From assembly GCA_958510875.1 (NCBI GenBank), contig OY294067.1, forward strand, positions 252,789,736 to 252,853,735: a stretch of DNA of 64,000 nt, written 5' to 3'. The translations under genes and the position numbers were made by a program. Positions 36,945-47,961 of the stretch are shown here, in pieces (the first letter of the stretch is position 1; each line of letters starts with the position of its first letter). The stretch comes from Endomychus coccineus (taxonomy: Eukaryota; Arthropoda; Insecta; Coleoptera; Endomychidae). The notes beneath the pieces are model-generated. The model saw only the letters and a list, made by a program, of their open reading frames with translations. It did no database searches and was not told where the DNA came from.

Positions 36945-38137
36945 GTAGTCCTTCTCCGAAAAAGAAACGTAACAATTCCACACCGACCAAGAAAAACGCC
37001 GCCGAAAAGAAACAAATCTTACAGCAATTAATATCCCCAGGTAACAAACAGCTCTCTAGAAAAGTCAGTCTGGGGGAACTTATACAAATGAGTGAACGTA
37101 AAATCCGAGACGATTCTGATCTCAAATCGGAAAACACATTATCTGTAAAAGAAACAAATTTTATGGATAGTGATGTGGTCCAATCCGCTTTGAACGATCC
37201 AAAGTTGGAGAAAAAAGTTACGTTCGCTCGCTTATTAAATAAAGTTTCGGCTGAAATGAGTTCCGGCTCCGAAATGGAACTGGGGATAATGCGGACCAAT
37301 AGGTTAGGATGTGTGTTTGTACGACCGTCTAGTACACCGCCTTCTCCGTGTAAAGATACTAGATCGCCAAACAGTACTTCAAGCAATCAAGGTAGTGATT
37401 CCTACAGCTCTGACTTAGCCATACCCAATGCCCTGAGTTCGAGTATTTCAGATCTGCTGAATAGAAGAAACAACCGCATGCCGAACGGTCGTCAGAAACC
37501 ATCCAGTGCCGATTCGATATTAGCCATGTTCAGAAACTTCTCATCCAGTTCAGCTGGCGTCAATCTATCATCTTCTCTGAAGATTACGCCCTCAACGACC
37601 CCGACTGCATCAAGTCCGCAAGATGATATGGTTGGCGATGATGAATCATCTTCATCCTCTATACATACACCAGTGTCGTTTTCGAGTGGGCCTTCGGAAA
37701 GCCCGATTCTTCAACATAGATATAATCAGCAAAGTACCATAGAAGTTCCAGTTTTAGATCCACTCAGTGCCCATAAATCATCTGGGAGTGGAAATAACTT
37801 ATTACATCCTCCTACCATTCTATTGGAAATTCCTAGCACAATCAACAAGTGCCTTTCGCCTATACGAGAATTACCAACACCATTGCCTTCACCAATGCCA
37901 TCACCTGCATACACTCCTATGATGCAAAGAAGTACTGCACCATCATCGATAGACGATGCTGATATGAGTGATGACAGGTTAAGCGTTGAACTTCCGAATA
38001 TTTCCATAAATTGTAGCGATATGGATGAGGACGATATACATTCTATCCAAGACATTGCTATCGATCCACAAGCAGAAGATGGACTTATTCTGGAAGAAGT
38101 GGCAGCTATGCAACATAATGTTCTTTACAAAAACAAA
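36945..38137 (+). CDS. Exon 4: Ser/Pro-rich cytoplasmic tail with KVTF phosphatase-docking motif
   Basis: The acceptor is CATATAG and the donor GTGAGT; entry is phase 1 and exit phase 0. About 397 residues begin SPSPKKKRNNSTPTKKN, a basic, phosphorylatable patch. The sequence LEKKVTFARLLNKV (KVTF at residues 880-883, bases 37214-37225) matches the RVxF docking motif of protein phosphatase 1 partners. Long serine runs, a short proline-rich run (LPTPLPSPMPSP) and acidic patches (MDEDDIHSIQDIAID) follow, ending in EEVAAMQHNVLYKNK. This is low-complexity, probably disordered sequence with no enzyme domain. Frame continuity and codon use support coding status; a scaffold role in signalling is inferred. 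Confidence 0.9.
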
Positions 38138-38289
38138 GTGAGTGTTTCTTTAACATAAAACTCTAAGAAGAACTGAATGGTGAAGGTTACTCTTCTTTCT
38201 TTTCTGCAAATCCAATAACCAGATAAACGTAATGAAGCAAATATTGAATTTTTCAACATTTAGAAATTAGATAAGAGAATCCTCCACTA

Positions 38290-38440
38290 TAACACTATAA
38301 ATAGAAACAATCACTTTCATTCACCAAAATACATACTACCAAGTAGCAATCATTAAAGTTTATCGGATGGCTACTAGATAGCTGGAAGGTATTCAGTATT
38401 TTTAGTAGATAAGGGTGATTGTTTCCTTTCATAGTGTATG
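38290..38440. mobile_element. MITE family M, complete copy
   Basis: About 150 bp in intron 4. The left end ACACTATAAATAGAAACAAT and then CAC pairs with the right end GTGATTGTTTCCTTTCATAG and then TGT. The centre holds a CTACCAAGTAGC hairpin half. Sequence and layout match 61484-61660. No coding capacity. Confidence 0.7.
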
Positions 38441-38590
38441 ATCCAATGTTAAACATTTGTTTTGCCTTGTTCGAGTTACAACATTTCTTCAATAGGTAGC
38501 GCTTGAATTTGATATAGAATAAAGGTAAAAGTATTCAAAGAATTTATTATTGTTCGTTGTTCAATTTAATTTCACCTCAACCAATTTTTA

Positions 38591-39658
38591 AGCTATTGCA
38601 TATAGCTTTTATCGTGGGCTTTGAGCGCGGCGACCGAATCAAGAAATTCCGTAACGAAAATAAAACCTAACACCCCCCACTCCGCCTACCATGTAGCTCG
38701 GCCGAGCGTTCGCTTAACGTGTATGTATATGGTACGACTGTACGAAGCTCGCACGGATCGAGACGAGCTGCTCCGAAATCGGACGAATACGTAAGCAGCT
38801 GTTTGTGAGAAGGGTGTATAGATATCTATCATATCTTTATAATGCCACACTCACCGCATGTGTGCCCCGTAAGTATACATGTAGGTATATATACTGTTGT
38901 AGATACTGTTCCAAAAGGTGGGGTAGCTATTTACCAAAATAATAATATGTTACTAATATTATGACTCCGAATATTGAAATAAATATTGCACACGTTAGGG
39001 TTGTTAATGTTAGGCGCTCATTTGTTGGAGATATTTGTATGTGCTTATGCAAACTTAGAAATGGCCTACACATAGTCATGGTAGCAATTTACATTTCTCC
39101 GAATCCAAAATTGGACGATGTAGAGCATTTTATTCATCGCACTTTACTGGAGTACACTGAAGAAGGTCGAAAATACTTGGTACAAATGGTAATAAATTTC
39201 CACTTATCTTGGCTGGCGATTTCAACTTCAACTTCGCTGATAAAAAATCAGAGCGGTTGACAACTTTTCTTTCGGAAAAATTGAATTTGAAAATGAATAA
39301 TGATCCACAAGAATCCACAACAAAATATGAGACCACCATTGACGCGGTATTTTCCAGATATTTAGAGGATATCAAGTCTCAAACTTATGTTTCTTATTTC
39401 AGTTACCATAAACCTATAGGTAGTTTCAATGATAAAAATTCCTGAATAACCTACATGTATTGTAAGATAATAAAAATATTTTAAACGATATTAACTTCTC
39501 ATTTATTCAATAAAAGAAAAAAAATTGTTTTCTTATCGGTCACCACGCTCAAAACGTGTAACTTGAATTAATATCAAAGAAAAAAAAATACTGCATAAAT
39601 AAAAAATAAATAAATAATTATAATTGCATAGGTTGATAAAAAATGCTATGCAATAGCT
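38591..39658 (+). mobile_element. Probable Helentron/Helitron-like remnant bounded by AGCTATTGCATA repeats
   Basis: AGCTATTGCATA at 38591-38602 and its perfect reverse complement at 39647-39658 flank the segment; the match extends loosely (CTTTTATCG / CATTTTTTATC). Next to them lie CG-rich stretches (TTGAGCGCGGCGACCGAA; TTACCGCGGCAGTCCCC). Inside is an endonuclease-type frame. Helentrons are known to carry an endonuclease C-terminal to Rep/helicase; only that end remains here. The element lies in the 1.6-kb intron 4 and ends 71 bp before exon 5. The assignment is an inference. Confidence 0.5.
38961..39445 (+). pseudogene. Endonuclease/exonuclease/phosphatase-fold fragment of a transposon
   Basis: The first frame reads MVAIYISPNPKLDDVEHFIH then RTLLEYTEEG; after a one-base shift near 39200 the second reads LAGDFNFNFADKKSERLTTF, NDPQESTTKYETTIDAVFSR and YVSYFSYHKPIGSF. 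The GDFN motif and the closing YHKPI (in place of SDH) fit the endonuclease/exonuclease/phosphatase fold. From memory of insect proteins this version accompanies PIF1-helicase, Helitron-type elements rather than LINEs, but no helicase is visible here. Inactive because of the shift and truncation. Confidence 0.6.
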
Positions 39659-39729
39659 TTACCGCGGCAGTCCCCGAGTGCCATAAGTTTACTTTTTTTT
39701 AAAATATTGTATTTCTTGTTCTTTTCCAG

Positions 39730-41190
39730 GCTCGCCCTCCTCCGTTAGGCCAACAACGAGACGAATCACCTGCAACTGTCACTCCACCACTCGTAATTCC
39801 TACATTTATTATACAAACGCCTTCTCCCACTTGTTCAAAGTGTCCCCCAACTCTTTTTCCAGGTTCTCCACCTCCTCACAGAACGAATTCGAAGCAGGAT
39901 AATTGCTTTCAATTTCCTTCCATCAAGCAATCGAGGAAAGCGCTCAAGGAATTCGATAAACCTACTTCTTTGGATCTTCCATGTGCTCCACCAATGATAA
40001 CAATAACGTGTAACATGAGTGAAGCTGAATCTGATGCCGAATCTATTTCGCCAGCTGCTAAAGCTACAAATCATCTAGTTGCTTCTTCTACAGGAATGTC
40101 GTATTTGAGTCCTTTCTCCATCGGATCGCGGGGAGACCATAATGCATCAGAATCGAATCTTAGTTCATCAGGTTACAGTTCTATGGCGAGTCCTGGTCCT
40201 TCAAGATGTGGATCGAGTAATCCACTTTGTCCTTCAGAAATGGAAGATCCTGGACCACCTGGCTCAGGTCATCCACATCGCCGACCATCTCCAATATTGA
40301 AAACTAATTCTAATTCTTCTGAATGCAGTAGCAATCTAGATAAAAATGCAGACGAGCAGAGAAGAGGTAGATCTGATTCTGAAACATTATCTGACGATCC
40401 TCTGCTAGAGTCCAACGATGAAGGTATTGGAACCGATCATATAGATGAAAAAATCGAAGAGGGAGGTGTCAAAAGTGCTAAAGAACTTGAAGTCTTTATT
40501 ACCAATGACAGTGACACTGCCAAAATTTTGTTGGATCTGCCACATATGAGCGCATGTGTTAGTTTAGAAGATACTATAGATCGCTTGTTACCTCCACCTC
40601 CAAGTATAACGAAGAAAATTTTACATCTACCTTCCATAGTGGTACAGTGTGATTCAGGTGTAGAGAAACATTTAAGCCCAGTAAGTTCTCGAAGTGAAAG
40701 TCCCTTAAGTGATCGAACAATTGGTATAAACCGCTTCTCCCCCCAATTTTATGGTAGACATAAAGATCTATTACCATTTACCGATTCAGATGGCCTCTAT
40801 GACTTTCCTAGCACAGATAAAGTGAATGTAGCATCTTCTACACATCCGAAGAAGGTAGGTAAAAAACGTGATAAGAAATTATTGAGGAACTGTAAAACTC
40901 CAAGTCCTACTAAATCGCAACATATGAATGCTCTTCATAATCATCTAGACGTTCCAAGCAAGGAGTTTTATAAAGTTCCCCCTCCTAGAAAACTTAGCCC
41001 AAAAAGACGAATTTGCAGATCACAAGTAGTAACTTCGTCATCTAGCTCAGAAAGTATAAACTCCACCAAAGAAATCAGGCTCTCGTCATCTAGTCCCAGT
41101 CCAGATACAATAAGATGGTCATCTCCCGTGGAATTTCTAGATCATAATGTGCAAAAATTTCAAGATGGTTCAGAGGACGAAGTATTCGAG
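39730..41190 (+). CDS. Exon 5: large Ser-rich cytoplasmic tail segment
   Basis: The acceptor is TTCTTTTCCAG at 39719-39729 and the donor GTGAGT at 41191. The exon is phase 0 on both sides, so 487 codons could be included or skipped without a frame change. It opens ARPPPLGQQRDESP and includes SEAESDAESISPAAK, GRSDSETLSDDPLLESNDEG, LPPPPSITKKILHLP and SSSSPSPDTIRWSSPVEF, ending DGSEDEVFE. Proline-rich runs could bind SH3 or WW domains, and many SP sites suggest kinase targets; both are inference. The acidic DEGIGTDHID block looks unusually non-repetitive for a disordered tail and is a good anchor for homology search. No catalytic domain is recognised. Confidence 0.9.
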
Positions 41191-41416
41191 GTGAGTGTTG
41201 GACTTGTCACAATATCGAAGTTGTAACTTTTGCATGGTTTTAGCACCAGCATTTTACATTATCGGTGACAGGTATAATATTTAACTAACTACAAATTTTT
41301 ATATTAGCTAACTATCTATTTACATAGTCAACATATTTAAGCTTTTCTTAGTGCTTAATAAGCATAATTCTACATTTTCGTAGATGCAGTATTTACCACG
41401 ATTTGATATTTGTATC
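41191..41416. other. Intron 5, first part
   Basis: It begins with the GTGAGT donor. AT-rich, no gene or repeat seen. Confidence 0.5.
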
Positions 41417-42166
41417 CATGGGCGCCGACTCCATGGGGCCCAAGGGGCTCGAGCCCACCCAATGTTGTGGGAAGGGGGGCTCAGCCCCCCCCAATGTTCA
41501 GAAAGGCGGGCCCAGCCCCCTTCCAAAAAAAGTACCATTCAAACCATAAACAAACTATTAAAAACTGTAAACAAACTACCGTATCTATATTTTGTTTAAT
41601 AAAAATGATTTATTCACTTGCACGAATGAATACACATAATCTACTGCCTTTGTAATGTAATGAAGAAATAATACCCTTTTGAACTTTGAAAGTTATCGTT
41701 TTAAGCGGTGCATTCTACATTCTCGCTATTTTAAAATCTTGACTTGTTAAGCTCAAGCTCTTAACCAAGAATATTAGGCCCAATGAGATTTGCTGGGTAA
41801 ACGCCTTAATAAATTACCATCTTGGCAGCCAAAAACATTCTTTCAGTCGTCTGCTCTTGGTAAAGTAACCTCAGTCTATCAGTATTTTAGGGTTAAAACT
41901 AGTGTTCAGGTTTCGTCTAAATGAATGACAACCACGATGTGTTTTATTCAGTAAAAGTGTCGATGCACAATGAACCGTAATGCCATTAGTAATTGTAGCT
42001 TTATTCTAATTTGTAAATAAATCTTAAGAAGCTTAGCAATACAAAACCTAAACTGTTGATTATCGTTGAAAGGACGATCCAAGTAAAATGTTCAACCTTG
42101 ACCCTTACTCCCCCCCATCAATCACTTTTAGGCCCCCCCAATAATCTTTAAAAGTCGGCGCCCATG
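41417..42166. mobile_element. Non-autonomous DNA element with CATGGGCGCCGACT ends
   Basis: CATGGGCGCCGACT at 41417-41430 and AGTCGGCGCCCATG at 42153-42166 are perfect 14-bp inverted repeats. Subterminal G/C blocks (GGGGCTCGAGCCCACCC, GGCTCAGCCCCCCCC; right side TTAGGCCCCCCCA) also oppose each other. The interior is AT-rich with no transposase. The 8 bp outside the ends (TTTGTATC / TTTCATTC) match at only five positions, so a hAT-type 8-bp duplication is suggested but not secure. Confidence 0.65.
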
Positions 42167-42531
42167 TTTCATTCCATGTCATACATAAGCTCTAAATAGA
42201 TATAGATATATTGGAATGATTGCTTGTATCAATCACGGTATTATTCATCATTCATTACGTAGAAATTGAAATATTCTATTCATATCTGACATAAAACGCA
42301 TCACCTTGTGGATTATTCTTTATGTGAAAAGGGAGAACATGAGAATGAAGTCTGAGATTGCTTTTTAGCGTCACAATTCAAGAAAATGTTGGACGCGGAA
42401 TCGTAATGTGTTCAATATTGTACTGAATTCGTTTATGGTATGATTTCAACAGACCAGTATATACAAGTAGGAATCTTGCAATGGTTGAATGAATTGAGGT
42501 GAGGAATTTTGTTCTTGTTTGTGGTTTCATC
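42167..42531. other. Intron 5 spacer
   Basis: AT-rich sequence between two DNA elements; no gene seen. Its last 8 bases, GTTTCATC (42524-42531), are the target duplication of the next element. Confidence 0.5.
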
Positions 42532-42864
42532 CGGAGCCGTAGCAAGGGTGTGGCAACTGAGGCACTTGCCTCGGGCGCCATGACAAAAGGGGCGCCGTGT
42601 CACGACAAAGTCCAAAAATTGTTTGCAACGAAAAAAATTTGGGCGACTCAATGGAGCCCCAAGAAGAAGAAGTCGCTGCACTTAATATGATTCTTATGTT
42701 TCTCGTCGAGCTTCTAGCAGCGATTCAACCTTTCTTCATTATTTATTGTATATAATATGCTAATAGGGCGCGGTCTTATTATATCATTTTGCAAATTTCA
42801 GAGGGGGAAGGGGCGAAAATTTTCGAAATTGCCTAGGGCGCCAGTAAAGCTTGCTATGACTCTG
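42532..42864. mobile_element. hAT-type MITE with perfect 8-bp target duplication
   Basis: The 333-bp element begins CGGAGCCGTAGCAAG and ends with the reverse complement CAGAGTCATAGCAAG. GTTTCATC flanks it on both sides (42524-42531 and 42865-42872), the 8-bp duplication expected of hAT transposition. The subterminal GCCTCGGGCGCC and CCTAGGGCGCC are also inverted. No transposase is encoded. The intact duplication implies that it has not been rearranged since insertion. Confidence 0.85.
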
Positions 42865-42872
42865 GTTTCATC

Positions 42873-45051
42873 AAGTGGTCGTCGTAAAACGGAAATTTTT
42901 AGAATTTGCATTGGGGTGTGAAGCAGTACTTACTAGAGCCAGTTGCAATATCAACCAGTAAGCAATACCTTGTGTAATAATCCGACGGATTATTACTTTT
43001 TGTTTTGGGGCCTTGAATAATATTGATTTATATCTTGAACACGATATACCAGACAGACCTAGCGACGCTAACCTGAGTCCACTTTCCTGTATTCATTGGC
43101 CGGTCAGCCATGAACCATGTTTTACAAACGTAAGCACGGCGCGAGGTCAATGGTACCTTTTTCCCTGAGTCAGGAAAAGTTTACGTGGAGTTGAACAGAG
43201 CAATTCTTTCGCCTAGTTAGATTCCTATTGGCTGTTGTTATATTTCATGAGCGTGTTCTGATCCCGGAATTCGAAATTGAACATATTTTCTAAGATTGAG
43301 CGTGGGGTGGCCCCCCCGCTTCAATGATTTCATAAAAACTAATTACTTTGAGGAAAAAAGGCAGTTCTCAACTACCTTCTCAGTTAGTTCTCCACCAGGT
43401 ACTTGTCGGTAAGGCCAGCTTGCTTTATGTCCACAGGGATGCTCATTGTTGCATTAAATCAAATCAATTAATATAATGTTTGTCCAGAATATACAAGTCA
43501 AGTTCAAGAAATTCATAGATATTAAATTAACAATGCAACAAGGGTTATACATTCCTGGGGGGCTAAAGCAGTGCTGGACTTGTTCGCGTCTTTCGCGTCA
43601 CGCGTAAAGTGTTGGTACCCTTATTTAAAAAAATCATTTTGTGACAATTTTCTATCATGCTAAATTTTATCCGATGTAGAAATCGAGAGTTTAAATCCTT
43701 TGTGCGTATTTCTACAAGGGGCGAGATGAAATGGTGTTATTAGACCAACAGGGTAAGTGCATTTTGATTGCCAAAGAACAACTGTTATATTGTCTTCAAC
43801 CTCAGAATCGGTAATATAATATAATGTGGTTATTTACCATTCAGATCATGTTCCGCCCGCCACTGTTTTATTTGTTAATATAATTTTTCCTGCCATCCAG
43901 GCTATTTTGAGTGTCTATACAAATTCCGCTTATCGGAGATTACTTAGGGGAAATGGTTGTAGAGCATCATGTCGTTAGGTTTACCCCAGCTTACCAGAAA
44001 GGGAGGAATTCTTTATTTTTTTAACATTATTTATCAATCATCGGCGTGATTGAGCGCGAAACCGATCACTGTTCGGGGTTGTGCTAATTAGTCCTTCATT
44101 CATTTCAACTCTCTAAAGAGAACATGGACAAGAACTCGCTCACTGGCGAAGGGGGTAGATCGAGCGACATTGATAATTTCTCAGGTTCCCACTTGGGGTC
44201 AACCTGAACTTGACATCCTTTTTTAAATCTTTGCTATCATTCCTATAACCCAATTTTGGATTAATTTTATAAACGTTCGTTGTCGGTTAATGTATCATTT
44301 TTTTTTTTTGTTAATTTTGTTTTATTCAATATACATTTATTATTTAATTTGATTTACGAGTTTAACTGGCAATCCCTAATCACCTCTCAGCGAATACGTC
44401 CTTCAGAATTTACGCTTGAATAGATATAAAGATATAAGTATAGGTAATTGTACGAGCCGGTCCCTTGGAAGGGATCGCGTCCTCATAGCCAAAAACAGCT
44501 TCTAGGTGGGCTGAAATATACGCCTAGTGGTGGCAGCTTTAAAAGAACCTTAAGGGTACACGGATCAACTAAGATCTCTGATACCCGAACAGGTTCCAAC
44601 AAACAATTTTAAAAATTCATACAACACGTCGATGAGGTATTAACGCTACCTGAAATGATACCCAGACGGCTGTTACAAGTTCAAGTGTTACAAGCAGTGA
44701 GATAGGATTCCGAACCTATTCACTTATTTGGGAAATATTAAATCTAGAGCAATCTGGAGTAAGTTCAGATTTATTATTATCTAAAAACACAACGCTCGGC
44801 GGAATGCTACACTTGACCTTAAAAGAGCTGGCAACTTTTTATGGCAAAACGTTCTACACTTGGCAAGTTTTACTTACATTTGCGTACTTCAGTTCTCTAC
44901 CAACCTTAAAAAATATACTAAAATAATGAAAAGTTAAGAATTATTAATTTGTTCATTGTATGTCTTAAATATATTTAGTTTTATGTAAAAATGAATAGAA
45001 GCAAACAAAAGAAAAATGTTACTGCTATAATTACTATAATTATTGCTATAG
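42873..45051. other. Intron 5: no gene recognised
   Basis: Mixed composition with GC-richer patches at 43060-43330 and 44450-44560 (TTGGAAGGGATCGCGTCC), short G/C runs (GGTGGCCCCCCCGC) and T- or A-runs. I found no paired ends or readable domain. Confidence 0.35.
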
Positions 45052-45297
45052 GCTGCCGCTGCTCTCTTGGCTAGAGAGAATGGAGAAAGAAGACAACGAA
45101 GGTGGTGGGTGGGGAAGAGCTCATTGCTTCAGATATAGAAAAGTTCTCAAATTTTCTAAGGATGGATACAAACACATTCAAAAACTATTGTCCTCACACT
45201 AATAATAACATTAAGATATCTGGCTGCAGAATGTTTAGATATTACTAGGAAATTTGAAACAATGTGGAATGCTTTTTCTGGTTTTAAATTACAATAA
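45052..45297 (+). pseudogene. PIF/Harbinger transposase relic
   Basis: The + frame reads AAALLARENGERRQRRWWVG then, past two stops, TLIITLRYLAAECLDITRKF. Harbinger transposases (ALP1/HARBI1-like) have an N-terminal RRWWV-type motif followed by an LRYLA(T/A)GE-type segment; both are kept, but the stretch between them is shortened. No DDE core follows, so only an N-terminal piece remains. Confidence 0.55.
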
Positions 45298-46120
45298 TAC
45301 AACAAAATTTACATTTTACAGCTACAGTCCAAATCGAAAGCAAAAGAATAAACGAAACAAGAATCAATAAATGAATAGGTATAAATCTTTCTGTTGTTCT
45401 GTGATATAAGATAGATAGATAAGATAAGATAAGAAGAATTTTAATAAAAGTCAATAATAATAAGCACCCTTGTGGGAACTTCTGTTGTTCAGTTTTTCAG
45501 TTCAAAATTTTCCTCCATAATTCCACGCAAATCGCAATTAATATCGAACCGGATCGACTATGTGCAATGTCTTGAAATGGCAAGAGACATGCACATGCTT
45601 TTGATGAAGAGTATTGCGTATTGCAACAAGAATTGCGAACTGTAAAACGATCTTTGAATAATAGAAGATGAAACTTTTCAACAAGATGATAGTCGACTAC
45701 ATGAAATAAAGGTTAACTTTCAATACCTATGATATGACCCTTGCTCGGCTAGATCTTCAGATCTCTCTTATTCAACATGTATCATCGACAGACGGGCGAC
45801 GACTTTGCTTCCTAATACGGCGATGTCGAGCAAAATAACCACCTTCACATACGTTTTTGGTCACATGGGACACATTATCCAATTTTCATTGTTTTTAATG
45901 ATAGATATCTTAGAACCAAAACTCTATCAATCATAATTCAGTACCCAATGTACTTCTTTAACTATAAAGAGTTTTACCGGGTGATGGTTTATGTCACTGC
46001 ATTGAAAGAATGAAGTAGCTAGGAAATTAAAATTCCATTTCCAATCATCGCCTCTGATTTCATAATTTTGAAATTGACATTGAAGTGATCAATAAGATGA
46101 ACAATTAATATATTTTTCAG
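45298..46120. other. Intron 5, end: GATA-type microsatellite, otherwise no gene
   Basis: ATAAGATAGATAGATAAGAT followed by AAGATAAGAAG at about 45407-45437 is a short imperfect GATA/GATAA repeat. The rest is AT-rich and ends in the exon 6 acceptor. Confidence 0.5.
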
Positions 46121-46209
46121 GACGTCACAAGTGCAATGCTGCCGAAACCACTTGATTTTAATAAAACGCAGAAGATTAGTCGACTGAGAGCAATTAGTCA
46201 TCAAATTAG
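46121..46209 (+). CDS. Exon 6: small tail exon
   Basis: This is too short to stand out as an open reading frame and was found by phase walking. The acceptor is TATTTTTCAG at 46111-46120 and the donor GTGAGT at 46210. It enters in phase 0 and exits in phase 2, encoding DVTSAMLPKPLDFNKTQKIS and about nine further residues to the split arginine. Only this phase connects exon 5 to exon 7 without a stop, which is the main support. It lies about 100 bases upstream of the 46.3-kb foldback element, so that insertion narrowly missed the donor site. Confidence 0.82.
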
Positions 46210-46306
46210 GTGAGTTATAAAATGTGACTTAGGTACTAGATGAAAAGCCATTGCAATAAATTATATTAAATCAATATCATGAGTCACGTCGGTAAAATAA
46301 GACATG
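46210..46306. other. Intron 6 start
   Basis: The GTGAGT donor of exon 6 and about 100 bases before the foldback element. Confidence 0.6.
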
Positions 46307-47961
46307 TAGTGCAGTCAAATGGGTATAAAAATAGGCCAAATCTCGAAAACCTTGGGAAATGGACCGATTTTGATGGGGCAAACTGCATTCTCTTTTGAAT
46401 TTTATCAGGAACAAAGTCTACCTCGTCTAAAGTTACGCAAAAATTTCGCATTGTTTTTAAACAATAAATTAACAATTTAATTAGCGTATTTATGAAATTA
46501 CATAAGAATTCATAAAAAATGATGGGATGAAGACTATTTTTGGTCAGTGAACATATGAAAATATTTAAACAAGTAGTTGAATTAACTTCATTTATTATAA
46601 ACAATTTATTTATTAACAAATATACGAATTCGACCAAAACTACGAGTTTAGGATCGTTTTCGAATAATTTTGGCCTTCTGAATTCGATTTTGTCGTCAAT
46701 ATATTATAAGTAATCAAATTATATTTATTGATAAATATACGAATTTGACCAAAATGTCAAGTTTATAGTCGTTTTCAGCTAATTTTGGCCTCTTGAGTAC
46801 GATTTTATTGTTACTGTAGTCCTTAAATGTATAGATAAATTTTGTAATTGTTATAAATAAATTATTCATTAATAAATATACGAATTGCGCCAAAGTTCCA
46901 CGTGTTTTTAAAATTAATGCATCAATAGTCAAATAGATTAACAAGTTTTAGTAAAATAACAAATTAATTAATAAGAAAATGCTATGTTCAAGAAAAAAAA
47001 TAGGTTAATTCAAACGTATCACAAATACTACTTCACAATTCCCGCTATAATGCCACGAAAAGAATATTTTTCTCAAATTCTAACATCAGGGAATGAGCAC
47101 CGTGTTATACCCTAAGATGAACGAGAATAAAATAGTTTTTATTTGTTCGTTTCAAAATAGAGATCTATTTTTTTAATTCTTTTGATATAATTTATTTTAC
47201 TATTAATACATTAATTTTGGCACAATTCGTATAATTATCGATAAATAATTTATTTAGTACAATTCACAAATGTATCTATGCATTTAAGGACTATAATAAC
47301 AATAAAATCGTACTCAAGAGACCAAAATTAGCTGAAAACGAGTATAAGCTCGATATTTTGGTCAAATTCGTATAATTATTAATAAATAATTTATTTATAA
47401 TGATTCCAAAATTTATGTATGTATTTAAAGACCATAATAACAATAAAATCGTACTCAGAAGGCCAAAATTAGATGAAAACGACTATAAACTCAACATTTT
47501 GGTAAAATTCGTATATTTATTGATAAATTTAATTTGTTTATAACAAATTAACAAATTAGCGGGTATACATTCGACGAAATTGAAGACAAAATCCAACTCA
47601 GAAGGCCAAAATTATTCGAAAACGATCCTAAACTCGTAGTTTTGGTCGAATTCGTCTATTTGTTAATACATAAATTGTTTATAACAAATGAAGTTGATTC
47701 AACTACTTGTTTAACTATTTTCATATCTTCACTGACCAAAAATAGTCTTCACACGATAATTTTTTATGAACTTTTATGTAATCTCATAAATACTCTAATT
47801 AAATTGTTAATTTATTGTTTATAACAATGCAAAATTTTTGCGCAACTTTAGACGAGGTAGACTTTGCTTCTGATAAAATTGCGAAGAGAATGCTTTTTGT
47901 CCCGTCAAAATCGGTCCATTTCCCAAGGATTTCGACTTCAAATACCCATTTGACTGCACTA
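46307..47961. mobile_element. Large foldback element with tandem arrays in its arms
   Basis: The ends are TAGTGCAGTCAAATGGGTAT on the left and its near-exact inverse (ATACCCATTTGACTGCACTA) on the right, readable as TA target plus GTGCAGTCAAAT. The outer arms pair over about 340 bp, including GACCGATTTTGATGGGGC against GTCAAAATCGGTCC and AGTCTACCTCGTCTAAAGTT against AACTTTAGACGAGGTAGACT. Inner parts of both arms hold ~120-bp tandem units: AATAAATTATTYATTAATAA, GTCCTTAAATGTATAGAT-type text, AATAAAATCGTACTCARRAG, GCCAAAATTAGMTGAAAACG. Matching frames in the two arms (46284-46637 minus, 47642-47824 plus) are AT-rich artefacts of the inversion. No transposase. Confidence 0.8.

Noticed and set aside
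37726..38055. Minus 109-codon frame within exon 4, and a similar one at 36913-37386
   Set aside because: Both are antisense shadows of a Ser/Pro-rich coding exon.
46284..47824. Matching frames MVEFVYLLI... on opposite strands at 46284-46637 and 47642-47824
   Set aside because: They are the two arms of the inverted repeat read in opposite directions; the text is AT-bias without a domain, so it is not a duplicated gene.
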